Below are positions 9,233 through 18,126 of a DNA stretch of 64,000 bases, piece after piece (positions within the stretch are counted from its first letter, which is position 1; each line of letters begins with the position of its first letter). A program made the translations under genes and the position numbers. The notes below the pieces were generated by a model. The model was not told the DNA's origin. It saw only the letters and a program-made list of their open reading frames with translations, and did not search any database. Source of the stretch: JAFGTX01 sp942492225 (GTDB taxonomy: Bacteria; Bacillota; Clostridia; Peptostreptococcales; Acidaminobacteraceae); the NCBI GenBank assembly GCA_942492225.1, contig CALODS010000035.1:62001-126000 (forward strand), in the 5' to 3' direction.

Positions 9233-9841
9233 CTAAATGCTAATTTTTTTCAGCGATTTTATTTCAATTTTTGAAATTTTACTTGTTTTTTCTTTTTTTA
9301 TTATTGTCTGATCTTCTTTAATAATATCTCCATCCAAACAAAGTTTTTTGACTTTGCTTCTAGATAATTTAAGCTTTTCACTCAAAATTTTTTCTAGTCT
9401 TATGTCAAATGGTGTTTCACAGATTATTGTAACACCAATTGTTCCTGGGTTTTCCACCTCACCCTCATAAGCTTCAAGAGCCTCACCAAAAACCTCATAT
9501 TTTACCGTTTCATAATCCACTTGAACCTTATTCTTAGCATGAATTGATTTATTAAATCCATAGAACTTAGCAAGTGATTCATCATTATTCATGAACAATT
9601 CGTATTCACCGCTTGGAATGTCAGTGGGGGCAATTCGTTCAAATATGGTCATATTCCAAGTTGTTTTGCATTTTTCACACTGGTAAATTAACCACACATC
9701 TATTTTATTTTTATTGGCATTCACTCTGAACTTCTTGCTGTTATCAAACAAGGCGTGTTGTCCGCATTTCGAACAATTTTTTTTTACTTTTGGTGTGCTT
9801 GATGGGACCACTTCCCATGTGAGTTCTTTTTGATAGCGCAT
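9233..9841 (-). CDS. DUF1062 family protein: zinc ribbon plus S4-like C-terminal domain
   Basis: A 202-residue cytoplasmic protein. A treble-cysteine zinc ribbon is formed by CSKCG (C23, C26) and CEKCK (C55, C58). Residues about 146-182 (IRLEKILSEKLKLSRSKVKK and the following LCLDGDII) have the pattern of an S4 RNA-binding domain: an RLxKxL start, an SRS turn, and the K/R-x-x-x-x-GDI strand. The extreme C-terminus is Lys-rich. DUF1062 membership is established-family knowledge; the S4 likeness is my reading and suggests RNA or ribosome contact. The ATG at 9841 is preceded by AGGAGG that can be sequestered by its leader, described separately. No partner gene shares the transcript. Confidence 0.78.
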   Translation of the reverse strand: MRYQKELTWEVVPSSTPKVKKNCSKCGQHALFDNSKKFRVNANKNKIDVWLIYQCEKCKTTWNMTIFERIAPTDIPSGEYELFMNNDESLAKFYGFNKSIHAKNKVQVDYETVKYEVFGEALEAYEGEVENPGTIGVTIICETPFDIRLEKILSEKLKLSRSKVKKLCLDGDIIKEDQTIIKKEKTSKISKIEIKSLKKISI

Positions 9842-9960
9842 TTTGCTCCTCCTAAATTTTATTTGCTAGGATTATGCAAAGGCTATAGTCTATAATTTGA
9901 AATTATGCAAAGCCTCTGCTATGCATTGATAATAAATTTTCTCATAAATATTCCTCCTCG
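9839..9960 (-). promoter_or_regulatory. leader A: peptide-coding attenuator upstream of the DUF1062 gene
   Basis: Read on the minus strand from 9960: GAGGAGG ribosome site (9953-9959), an 8-codon reading frame (9945-9919), then GCAGAGGCT (9919-9911) that pairs over nine bases with AGCCTTTGC (9884-9876), one G-U included. TCCTA (9871-9867) can pair with TAGGA (9854-9850) in the Shine-Dalgarno of the downstream gene. No U-tract follows any stem, so control of translation is more likely than of termination. The same layout recurs as leader B. Mechanism is inferred; the elements are seen directly. Confidence 0.7.
9919..9945 (-). CDS. leader peptide A, 8 codons (MRKFIINA)
   Basis: ATG at 9945 follows GAGGAGG with seven bases between. 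It is followed by AGA AAA TTT ATT ATC AAT GCA and a TAG stop whose G is the first base of the leader stem. The homologous frame in leader B encodes MRKLILNA, so the start, stop, length and residue chemistry are kept while third positions and two codons differ. That pattern supports translation. The peptide most likely acts in cis by positioning a ribosome. Confidence 0.65.
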   Translation of the reverse strand: MRKFIINA

Positions 9961-10039
9961 CAGTTTCTTACTTCTATTTGACTTCGTTAATAGAATATAT
10001 AATTATTAGGCTATTAGCGACCTCAATTTCTTTTAGAAA

Positions 10040-10077
10040 ATAAAAATGAGCCTAAATTGATCGCTCAATTTAGGCTC
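10040..10077 (-). terminator. intrinsic terminator of the CD3324-family gene
   Basis: GAGCCTAAATTGA (10048-10060) and TCAATTTAGGCTC (10065-10077) form a perfect 13-base-pair stem with a four-base loop. A T-rich minus-strand tail follows. It separates the CD3324 gene from leader A, so leader A needs its own promoter. Confidence 0.88.
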
Positions 10078-10080
10078 TAA

Positions 10081-10359
10081 TTACAAGTGTTCTTTCTTTT
10101 TATTTAAGACAATTCGTTGAATACTTTTGGGTGAGAGAAAAAATTCTTCCGCCAGATTTTTGGTTGTTTCACCTATACAATAGCGTTCATAAATTTGGTG
10201 ATTTCTTATTTCTAAGTCACCTTTAGTTGTGGTATTGTCTCCCCAAGATTTTTTACTTGATTCTTTTTTTGGTATATAAATTGTCTCTCCTTCAACATAA
10301 TTTTGAATTAATTCAATTATGTCTTCTGGCAATAAATGTGTTGCATTAACATAGCTCAT
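10081..10359 (-). CDS. CD3324 family protein, Mor-like helix-turn-helix regulator
   Basis: The start at 10359 is chosen because TAGGAGG sits upstream and it gives the family's typical N-terminus, MSYVNATHLLP. The protein has 92 residues. The first half (EDIIELIQNYVEGETIYIPK) and the SWGDNTTTK block match small CD3324/Mor-type proteins. The C-terminal half carries a helix-turn-helix, NLAEEFFLSPKSIQRIVLNK. It probably binds DNA; its targets are not known. It is preceded by leader B and closed by a perfect-stem terminator. The PHP phosphatase gene lies upstream in the same direction, so read-through transcription is possible. Confidence 0.82.
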   Translation of the reverse strand: MSYVNATHLLPEDIIELIQNYVEGETIYIPKKESSKKSWGDNTTTKGDLEIRNHQIYERYCIGETTKNLAEEFFLSPKSIQRIVLNKKKEHL

Positions 10360-10490
10360 TTTGCGCCTCCTAATTATAGTGTTTTCTCTTAGGATTAGCA
10401 AAGGCCATTATTTACATGTCTCTACTGAAATGCAATAGCCTCTGCTATGCATTTAAAATAAGTTTTCTCATATATAGGAAACTCCTTTTT
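10357..10490 (-). promoter_or_regulatory. leader B: peptide-coding attenuator upstream of the CD3324-family gene
   Basis: Minus-strand order is AAAGGAG (10482-10488), an 8-codon frame (10471-10445), GCAGAGGCT starting at its stop codon, GGCCTTTGC as the distal pairing strand, then TCCTAA that can pair with TTAGGA in the ribosome site of the regulator gene. Compared with leader A, the distal strand changes A to G opposite U, turning a U-A pair into a U-G pair. Similarity extends to the downstream ribosome site and ATG (TTAGGAGGxGCAAAATGAG), so the whole unit looks duplicated. Confidence 0.7.
10445..10471 (-). CDS. leader peptide B, 8 codons (MRKLILNA)
   Basis: ATG at 10471 lies ten bases after AAAGGAG, and the TAG stop opens the leader stem. 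Codons are AGA AAA CTT ATT TTA AAT GCA. Phe and Ile of peptide A are replaced by Leu and Leu, both conservative changes. It begins about 48 bases after the PHP phosphatase stop codon. Confidence 0.65.
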   Translation of the reverse strand: MRKLILNA

Positions 10491-10518
10491 AAGTTATTAA
10501 GTTCTAGTCTTCAATGAC

Positions 10519-11238
10519 TTACTTTCTTCTTTCTTTTAAATCCGCAATAAATTTTTCTGCTGAGATATTCATAATATAATCATCCAATATACCAGCTGCT
10601 TCAATCGTCTTTTGTGAAATTTCTAATGACCCCAGCGCTGTATGAAAATGCGAATCACTTCCTGCAATGACTTTAACACCAAACGCCTTGGCATAGGCTG
10701 CAATTGTTTCACATCGTTCTTTACTTCCATGTCTTGACATATTGCTAAAGGAACTGTTATTAATTTCTATTATTTTATTGTACTCTCCAGCCGCGAGGAC
10801 AAATTCTTTTAAATCTATCATCACTTTAGGATTGCCAGCATGTCCAATAATATCAACAAAGGGTTGCGTTTTCATCATTTCAATCATCATCTTTGTATTG
10901 TCTCTTTCACTACCGGGCGTTATACACACATCATGAATACTGGCAATTACAAAATCTAATTTTTCCAGATAACGTTCTTCAATATCTATTGATCCATCAA
11001 AATCAATTACATTTGCTTCTGCACCTTTTAATACACGAATACCTTCCACTATTTCTGGAATCACAATTTGATTGCCAATATGAAAGATATTAGATGCGCC
11101 AGGCATCGTAGGTCCATGATCTGATAAACCTATAAGTTCTAATCCCTTTATTTTTGCTTCTTTAACATAGTCCATAACAGTTGAATAGGCATGGCCACTT
11201 GATACTGTATGGACATGTACATCTAATACATATTTCAT
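10519..11238 (-). CDS. PHP-domain phosphatase (YcdX type)
   Basis: A 239-residue metal-dependent hydrolase of the PHP superfamily. The metal-binding motifs are all visible: DVHVHTVSSGHAY at the N-terminus, LSDHGP, KGAEANVIDFDG, ASIHD, IGHAGNP and a C-terminal GSDSHFH. This set and length match YcdX-like phosphatases, which bind three metals; histidinol phosphatase or polymerase-associated PHP domains are less likely. It sits nine bases after the hydroxyacid dehydrogenase gene in the same direction, so the two are probably co-transcribed. The natural substrate is unknown. Confidence 0.88.
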   Translation of the reverse strand: MKYVLDVHVHTVSSGHAYSTVMDYVKEAKIKGLELIGLSDHGPTMPGASNIFHIGNQIVIPEIVEGIRVLKGAEANVIDFDGSIDIEERYLEKLDFVIASIHDVCITPGSERDNTKMMIEMMKTQPFVDIIGHAGNPKVMIDLKEFVLAAGEYNKIIEINNSSFSNMSRHGSKERCETIAAYAKAFGVKVIAGSDSHFHTALGSLEISQKTIEAAGILDDYIMNISAEKFIADLKERRK

Positions 11239-11247
11239 AAGTTCTCC

Positions 11248-12177
11248 TTAAAGCGTCACTTCATTTATTAACGCTTCTTCTCGTAAATATCGTTTCATAT
11301 TTTCATAGATTGTCTCAAATCGGCGTTCATTACGCATCTCTGAAACCCATGAATTATGCGGGCTTAAATACACCCGTTCAAATTCCCACAAATCACTTTC
11401 CACTGGAAGTGGCTCTTCTTCGAAAACATCTAAAGCAACACCCATAAATTTGCCCTCTTCTAAATAAGATGCAAGGGTTTTTTCGTTAAGTAATTTGCCT
11501 CTTGAAACATTAATCAACACAGAACAATCACGCATAGCTGACAAAAACCCATCGTCTATCAAATGATAGAGTTCATCTGTATATGGCAAGGCACACACAA
11601 TAATATGAGATTTTGTAACTTCTTTCATCATTTGTTCTGGTGTAATGCAACGGTCAAAATAAGGCATATCACGTCCATCTCTATTCATTCCGATGATCGT
11701 TGCCTCAAAGCCTTGAAGTCTTTTAGCACCTTCAGATGCAACACTTCCAGTACCTAAAAAAAGTATGTTTTTACCTACCAGTTCTCTTACGCCAGTGTTC
11801 ATATGCCATATTTTATCGTCTTGGCGCCTTGAAAAATATTTCATGTCTTTATATATATTAAGTATATTCATAACAATCCATTCACCAATTGGTTTTGAAT
11901 AGCCACCTTTGTTATTTGTAATAATGATATGTCTTGCCTTTACTTCATTTATCGGTAATTGATCCACGCCCATACTAGACAGTTGGATCCATTTCAAAGA
12001 AGGCATTTTAGATAAGTCAATTTTTTTAAACGGATTATAGCAAACTAAAATATCAGCAGCATTGACAATATCATTATTTTCAATTATTGCTTCTTTTACT
12101 ATTTCAACACTATATCCCAACGCCCTAATAGCATCCATTTTTTCTTGTCCGTAATCATAGGTAAATACAGCTTTCAT
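11248..12177 (-). CDS. D-2-hydroxyacid dehydrogenase family protein
   Basis: The start at 12177 has GGAGG upstream and gives 309 residues beginning MKAVFTYDYG. The NAD-binding glycine motif is LFLGTGSVASEGAKRL. The catalytic arginine lies in INVSRGKLL, the glutamate in DVFEEEPLP, and the histidine in LSPHNSW, matching the Arg/Glu/His triad. The substrate-binding loop reads LSSMGVDQLP. The enzyme should reduce a 2-oxoacid, or oxidise a D-2-hydroxyacid, in the cytoplasm. Relatives include phosphoglycerate and glyoxylate/hydroxypyruvate reductases; substrate cannot be chosen from sequence. First gene of a two-gene unit with the PHP phosphatase. Confidence 0.9.
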   Translation of the reverse strand: MKAVFTYDYGQEKMDAIRALGYSVEIVKEAIIENNDIVNAADILVCYNPFKKIDLSKMPSLKWIQLSSMGVDQLPINEVKARHIIITNNKGGYSKPIGEWIVMNILNIYKDMKYFSRRQDDKIWHMNTGVRELVGKNILFLGTGSVASEGAKRLQGFEATIIGMNRDGRDMPYFDRCITPEQMMKEVTKSHIIVCALPYTDELYHLIDDGFLSAMRDCSVLINVSRGKLLNEKTLASYLEEGKFMGVALDVFEEEPLPVESDLWEFERVYLSPHNSWVSEMRNERRFETIYENMKRYLREEALINEVTL

Positions 12178-12341
12178 AATTTCCTCCACTAATCTATCTA
12201 TTGCTTTTATATATTCTACCATATTTTATCATTTGTAATGTATTATTCCTACAATGGGCATTAATAAATATATCTCTTTTACAACCACAGCTAAGCATAT
12301 TTATCAGGCAAACCTTACTTTCTGGTGACTATTTGGGCGGT

Positions 12342-12372
12342 AAAAAAAAAGCTACTGATATATATCAGTAGC
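12342..12372 (-). terminator. intrinsic terminator overlapping the PilZ gene stop
   Basis: GCTACTGATATATATCAGTAGC (12351-12372) is a perfect palindrome next to an A9 run at 12342-12350, a U-tract on the minus strand. The stop codon of the PilZ gene lies at its edge. Confidence 0.88.
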
Positions 12373-12707
12373 TACATTAAGTCATCTAAACAATCCGATA
12401 AAATGTCTGCAAGTCCTATAAACTCACAACCAAAATTGAATCCATTTTCAATAGGTACTTTTCTAATAATTTTCAAGACACTAAAGAAATGATGTGTGTC
12501 ATCAATAACAATACGTGCATTAAAATGATACCCCAACGGAAGATCATGTGTTGCGTCAAATCCAAGACCTGTTTTCGATATGTCATGTACTATAATTACT
12601 TCGTCCACGCTAGTTATAATTTCTTCACTTGTTTTGTAAAGAGATTCTATTGTTAGTTTAATATTAACATCCGCTCTATGCGCTCTACGCTTTTCAGTGT
12701 AATCCAT
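12372..12707 (-). CDS. PilZ domain protein (predicted c-di-GMP binding)
   Basis: A 111-residue single-domain protein. The PilZ c-di-GMP signature is split as usual: RRAHRADV near the N-terminus and DISKTGLGF about 35 residues later, which correspond to RxxxR and [D/N]xSxxG. Beta-strand-rich sequence follows. AGGTGG precedes the ATG at normal spacing. It lies 65 bases after pycA without an obvious terminator between, so partial read-through is possible, and it is closed by its own terminator. With CheV and a chemoreceptor in the window it fits a motile, c-di-GMP-using organism; its target is unknown. Confidence 0.87.
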   Translation of the reverse strand: MDYTEKRRAHRADVNIKLTIESLYKTSEEIITSVDEVIIVHDISKTGLGFDATHDLPLGYHFNARIVIDDTHHFFSVLKIIRKVPIENGFNFGCEFIGLADILSDCLDDLM

Positions 12708-12772
12708 AATTCACCACCTATTCCTTTATAGGTAGATTATAACATAAATGACTACGCATCAACAGTAAATAA

Positions 12773-15700
12773 TTATTCTAATTCTATAATCAATTCTCCT
12801 GATTCGACCATCATCCCTTCTGTTGCATGGATGCTTTTAATAACACCCGATGTTGATGCTGTAATATTAGTTTCCATCTTCATGGCTTCAACGATTGCAA
12901 CCGTATCATTTGCTTTGACAGCATCACCAACGCTTACCAGTATTTTTGCCAACGTTCCCGGAATAGAGGTTCCAATTTCTAAAGGATTACTTTCATCAGC
13001 ATAAATTGTCGATACACGATCAAACTTCATACCTTGAACTGTATCTGCTACTTCTATTTCTCGTCTGTTACCATTAACTTCAAAAATAACACGACGATGG
13101 CCTTCTTCAGAAATTTTACCAATTTCAACAAGCTTAATCACAAGTATTTTTCCTTCAGCAACTTCTACTTCACATGTTTCGCCTTCCGCTAAACCATGGA
13201 AGTATATATCACTTCCCATCTTTGAAAAATCACCATGTTCTTTTATATGTTTAAGATAATCTTCAAATACTTTTGGATACAGTGCATAACTTAGCGCTTC
13301 TTGATCTGTACCTTCTAAACCATGAGTTTCTCTTAACATTTCTTTTATCGCATCAAAATTTTCATCTGGCAATAGTTCTCCTGGACGACAAGTAATTGGT
13401 TTTTTACCTTTTAGAACAATCTTTTGGAGATCTTCTGGGTATCCTCCCATTGGTTGACCCATCATACCTTTAAAATATGCTACAACTGAATCAGGAAAGG
13501 CTAGATCTTTTCCTTTTTCAACAATATTTGATGGGTGTTAACTCATTTTGCACCATAAATATAGCCATATCTCCAACTGCTTTAGATGATGGTGTCACCT
13601 TAACGATGTCGCCTAACATCTCATTTACTTCCTTAAACGTCTCTTTTACTTCCTGGAATCTATGACCTAAGCCAAAACTTTCAACTTGAGGTTTCAGGTT
13701 TGAATATTGTCCGCCAGGAATTTCATACTTATAAATTTCTGCAGTTCTTGATTTAAGATCCTGATTCAAATTCCTTATAAACAGGTCGTACATTGACCAA
13801 TAATCTGATAACTTCTTGTATATCCATCAGAGTCAATACCTGTATCACTCTCCGTATTTTTAAGGGCTGCTACTACAGAATTAAGTGCTGGTTGACTAGT
13901 TAAACCAGACATACTATTAAACGTTGTATCCACAATATCAACACCCGCTTCTGCTGCTAGAAGAATCGATGAAACACCATTTCCTGTTGTATCATGGGTA
14001 TGAAGATGAATCGGCATACCAACCTCTTCTTTAAGAGCTTTCACTAATTTGAATGCTGCGTATGGCTTAAGAAGTGCTGACATATCTTTAATTGCAAGTA
14101 TATGTGCCCCTGTTTTTTCAATTTCTTTTGCCATTTTTACATAATAATCTAAGGTATACTTATCTCTATATTCATCTAGGATATCACCCGTATAACAAAT
14201 ACAAGCTTCTGCAATTTTCCCCGTTTGAAGGACTTCATCTATAGAAACCTCCATACCTTTTAGCCAGTTAAGTGAGTCAAATATTCTAAAGACATCAATG
14301 CCACTTTCTGATGATTGTTGGATAAACTTACGAATAACATTGTCTGGATAGTTCTTATATCCAACAGCATTCGATCCTCTTATTAACATTTGTAAGAGAA
14401 CATTTGGTACGCGTTCTCTAATGAGTTCAAGTCGCTCCCATGGATTTTCATTTAGGAATCTATACGCTACATCAAAAGTCGCACCACCCCACATTTCTAT
14501 AGAAAATAAATCCTTCCCTAAATGTGATGTTGCGCGTGATATTTTTTTCATATCTTGAGTTCTAACTCGAGTCGCCATCAAAGACTGATGAGCATCACGC
14601 ATGGTTGTATCCGTTAATAACAGTTTATTTTGATTCTTTATCCATTCTACAACGCCTTCAGGACCTTTGGCGTCAAGAATTTGTTTTGTCCCTGATATAT
14701 CCATTATTTTATTGTATTTTGGTACCACTGGTACATCAAAATCCATTTTATTGCCTTTTGTCTTGTTTACAACAGTTTCGCCGATATAGTTTAAAACTTT
14801 TAATTCAACATCTGTAGATGGTTTGATATCAAATAAATCTTTATTGTTTTCTATAAAGTTTGTATCACAGGCGCCCTCTTTGAAGGTATCATGATTTAAA
14901 ACATTAATTAAAAATCCTGTGTTCGTCTTAATACCCTCAATTGAAAGTTCTTTTATCGCTCTCACAGATTTTCTTATTGCATCTTCAAAGGTTCTTGACC
15001 AAGAGGTGCATTTTACGAGCAAGCTATCATAATAAGGACTGATCACAGCGCCTGTAAAACCATTACCACCATCTAAACGAATACCAAATCCTGAACCTGT
15101 TCTATAGACATCAATTCTACCTGTATCAGGTGCAAAATTGTGTGCTGGATCTTCCGTTGTGATACGACACTGAATAGCAAATCCTCTTGGTACAATTGCC
15201 TCTTGATTTGGAATACCAATTTCTTTTGACTCTAATGAATAGCCCTCTGCAATAAGAATCTGACTTTGAACGATATCAATGCCTGTCGTCATTTCTGTCA
15301 CCGTATGTTCAACTTGGATTCTTGGATTCATTTCTATAAAATAATGTTTACCTGTTTTATCTACTAGAAATTCTACGGTTCCAGCAGATCTATAATTCAC
15401 AGCGTTTGCAATTTTAAGCGCATCCGCACAAATAGTCTCTCTTTGTTCATCTGTTAGTGTCAAAGCTGGTGAAAATTCGATAACCTTTTGGTGTCTTCTT
15501 TGAATTGAACAATCTCTTTCATACATATGAACACAATTGCCATATTTATCACCAAGAACTTGAACTTCAATATGTTTTGGGTTTTCTAAGTATTTTTCTA
15601 TAAATACATCATCAATACCAAATGCTTTTCTGGCTTCATTTTTAGCTGAGTGATATCCCGCTAGCAATTCTTTTTCACTACGAACAATTCTCATGCCGCG

Positions 15701-16204
15701 ACCACCGCCACCAGCTGATGCTTTTAACATCACAGGATAGCCACAGAAATTTGCTGCTTCAATGGCTTCCTCGTCCGAATTGATTGGGCGTTCAATACCA
15801 GGAATTGTTGGTACGTTTACTGCATTTGATACAATTTTAGATTTTATTTTATCTCCAAGGCGGTTCATCATTTCTGGTGTAGGTCCAATAAACTCAATAC
15901 CTGCTTCAAAACATTTTTGAGCAAACTCTGGGTTCTCAGATAAAAAGCCATAACCTGGATGAATGGCATCTACGCCTTTTTTCTTTGCTAATTTAATAAT
16001 TTCATCGATATTTAAGTAAGCTTCTATTGGTCCATTATTTTTGCCAATTAAATATGATTCATCTGCTTTTGTTCGAAACAATGAATTACGGTCTTCATTT
16101 GAATAAATCGCAACTGTACGAATTCCTAATTCATGACATGCTCTAAATATTCTAATCGCAATTTCACCGCGATTAGCAACTAAAATCCTTTTAAACTTTT
16201 TCAT
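12773..16204 (-). pseudogene. pycA: pyruvate carboxylase, reading frame broken by clustered single-base indels (possibly consensus errors)
   Basis: Pyruvate carboxylase makes oxaloacetate from pyruvate, bicarbonate and ATP. The biotin carboxylase domain (KKFKRILVANRGEIAIRIFR onward, SAGGGGRGMR, EMNPRIQVEHTVTE) and carboxyltransferase domain (TTMRDAHQSLMATR, HLHTHDTTGNG) are intact in the first 800 residues. The C-terminal biotinyl domain has EAMKMETN. Between about 13530 and 13830 the frame changes five times: an extra base near 13825, another near 13800, a missing base near 13791, an extra near 13757 and an extra near 13533. Undoing them gives a continuous protein of about 1142 residues, with IQEVIRYWSMV and VRPVYKEFESGLKSRT restored. 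The net indel is exactly three bases. The gene is probably intact in the cell. Confidence 0.88.
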
Positions 16205-16387
16205 TTTTTCACCCCATTTAATTTTTCTGAATCAACACTATATCATTACAACAAATTTAGGTTTAGTCTAATTTTGTTAAATAACACTTCTCCAATGGAT
16301 TTCCCTTATTTCATAATAATATAGCAGTTTTAGAGAGGGATTACAATAATAAAAAAGAATTTTTACAAACTTTAACCTTAAAAATTA

Positions 16388-16413
16388 ATAAAAAGTTAGC
16401 CTTTCGGCTAACT
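16388..16413 (-). terminator. intrinsic terminator of the RCC1-repeat gene
   Basis: AGTTAGCC and GGCTAACT form an eight-base-pair stem with a three-base loop (16394-16412). The stop codon at 16408 lies inside the stem. A T-rich minus-strand tail follows. Confidence 0.78.
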
Positions 16414-18076
16414 TTTTTCACCATTTTCATTCAATTCTTCGTACTTTTCCTTAATTTCGAAGGTTTCCTGATTATTCACATCTGATGACCACCGAAGGAT
16501 TTTGTACTCACCAGCAACCGCGTAACCATACTTTTGATTGGCAGAAATATCTAAAATATATGGCAAACCTTCAATCTGATGTGGTTTTTCAAAATAAACT
16601 TTGTCATTTGCTTTATATTGACCCCAAGTATATACTTTCCCAAGATTATCAAGTGCCACAACAAATTTAGGTCCGGTTGCAATTTTTGTGATATTCTTAA
16701 GTCCAGTAATCTCTTTAGGAAAAAGAATTTCTTTTTCTCCAATAAAGCCTAACTGGTTACGGTTATTTTGGCCCCATGAAATAACTCTATTTCCATCTGT
16801 AACCGCCAAACTATAGCCTCTACCAGCGTAGATACTCTTGATGCCTTTTAATTCCGTAAGAGTTGGTATATTCGTTGATTTACCGGTATAACCTAACCCT
16901 AGTTGTCCATAGCGATTATCTCCCCATGCCATAACAGTTCCATCATATAACAAAGCAAGCATATGCGTTGAACCAACAGCGATTTGTCTGACCGCCCCAA
17001 GACCTTGAACAACTTCTGGAAGTTCACTGTATTTGGTCTCAACGGTCTTAGCAAGCTGGTTGTCTTCATTATTTCCCCACATAAAGACTTCACCACCTGC
17101 AGATAATGCACTTGAAAATTCATCACCAGCACCAATCTGAACAATACTTTCCATGCCCCAAACCTTTTTATACAACTTCGAGTTTTGACGGTTTCCAGAA
17201 CCCAATTGACCAAACCCATTACGACCAGAACAATAAACCAGTCCATTAAATGATTTTACAATTGAAAAATCATTGCCAAAAGCTGCTTCAGAAATATTGT
17301 CTATTCTTGCGTTATACGTTATTTCTTCAACTTTTGAATTAGATCCATCACCCATTTCACCATAATCATTTTCACCATAGGTCAATAGATGACCATTATT
17401 CATGACAACTAAAAAATTATTTTGTCCTGCAACGACACGTCTAATGCCTTTTTTCTCAGTAACTTTTATTTTCTTAGAAGCCCATTCGGACCAATTATCA
17501 CTTTTATCTTTTACTTTTAGTTTTATGGTGTAATCACCAGCTTTAGAAAATCGCGGTAAATTATTTTCCCACTTCATCTCTACTATTTCACCATCATCAA
17601 CAATTGAATCCGAAGCACTATATTCCATATTACTTGTTGTTAATACATCTTTTTCAGGAAACACTCTAATTTTAGCAACAGGCTGTGTTTTACTTATTTT
17701 TTTCATACTAAAAAAACTTAAAAAAGCAAATTTGCCTTCAAGAAATGAAGTTCCACCTATGGTATCAACAATTTTTTTAGCATTTTGAAGATCTAATCCC
17801 TTAACAACTAAATACTTCTCATCCTCTGAAATTGCATACATTTTCCAATTAACGACCACACCCTTATCAATATACGGCTTTAAATCGTATACGTCGTCAA
17901 CAATTCTATTTTCTTTTTCTTTTAAGGCTTTATAACCTTCTTTAATAATGCCATACTCCTCGATAATTTTATCGACATTAACACTAGCCGAACTGCCACC
18001 TTTCTTTTTTTGACAGCACTGACGCACCGATAATCACTGAAGCAGTCAATATAGTTCCTGTGATAATATAAATCAC
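16408..18076 (-). CDS. membrane-anchored RCC1-repeat (beta-propeller) protein, N-terminus probably frameshifted
   Basis: The frame from 18027 down encodes a PKD-like region (KAGDYTIKLKVKDKSDNWS) and then about six RCC1-type blades: LLTYGENDYGEMGDG, YCSGRNGFGQLGSG, FMWGNNEDNQLA, MAWGDNRYGQLGLG, ISWGQNNRNQLGF and YTWGQYKAND. This predicts a beta-propeller used for protein contact. The uninterrupted frame starts at a GTG with no ribosome site. One frame over, GGAGG precedes a GTG at 18076 that encodes a transmembrane helix (IYIITGTILTASVIIGASVL). It joins the main frame if the A7 run at 18005-18011 is six long. I therefore extend the gene to 18076. Function unknown. Confidence 0.78.
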
Positions 18077-18126
18077 TTAAGACAACCTCCTATACCCCTA
18101 TAATTCTGTTCCCCTAAACACCCATT

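Noticed and set aside
9839..10490. Leaders A and B as transcription attenuators or known riboswitches
   Set aside because: No T-run follows any stem before the start codons, and the sequences do not match the c-di-GMP, purine, glycine or guanidine cores that I could recall.
12773..13793. Three separate genes for the pieces of pyruvate carboxylase
   Set aside because: The fragments follow one another in family order with no ribosome sites, and single-base corrections join them.
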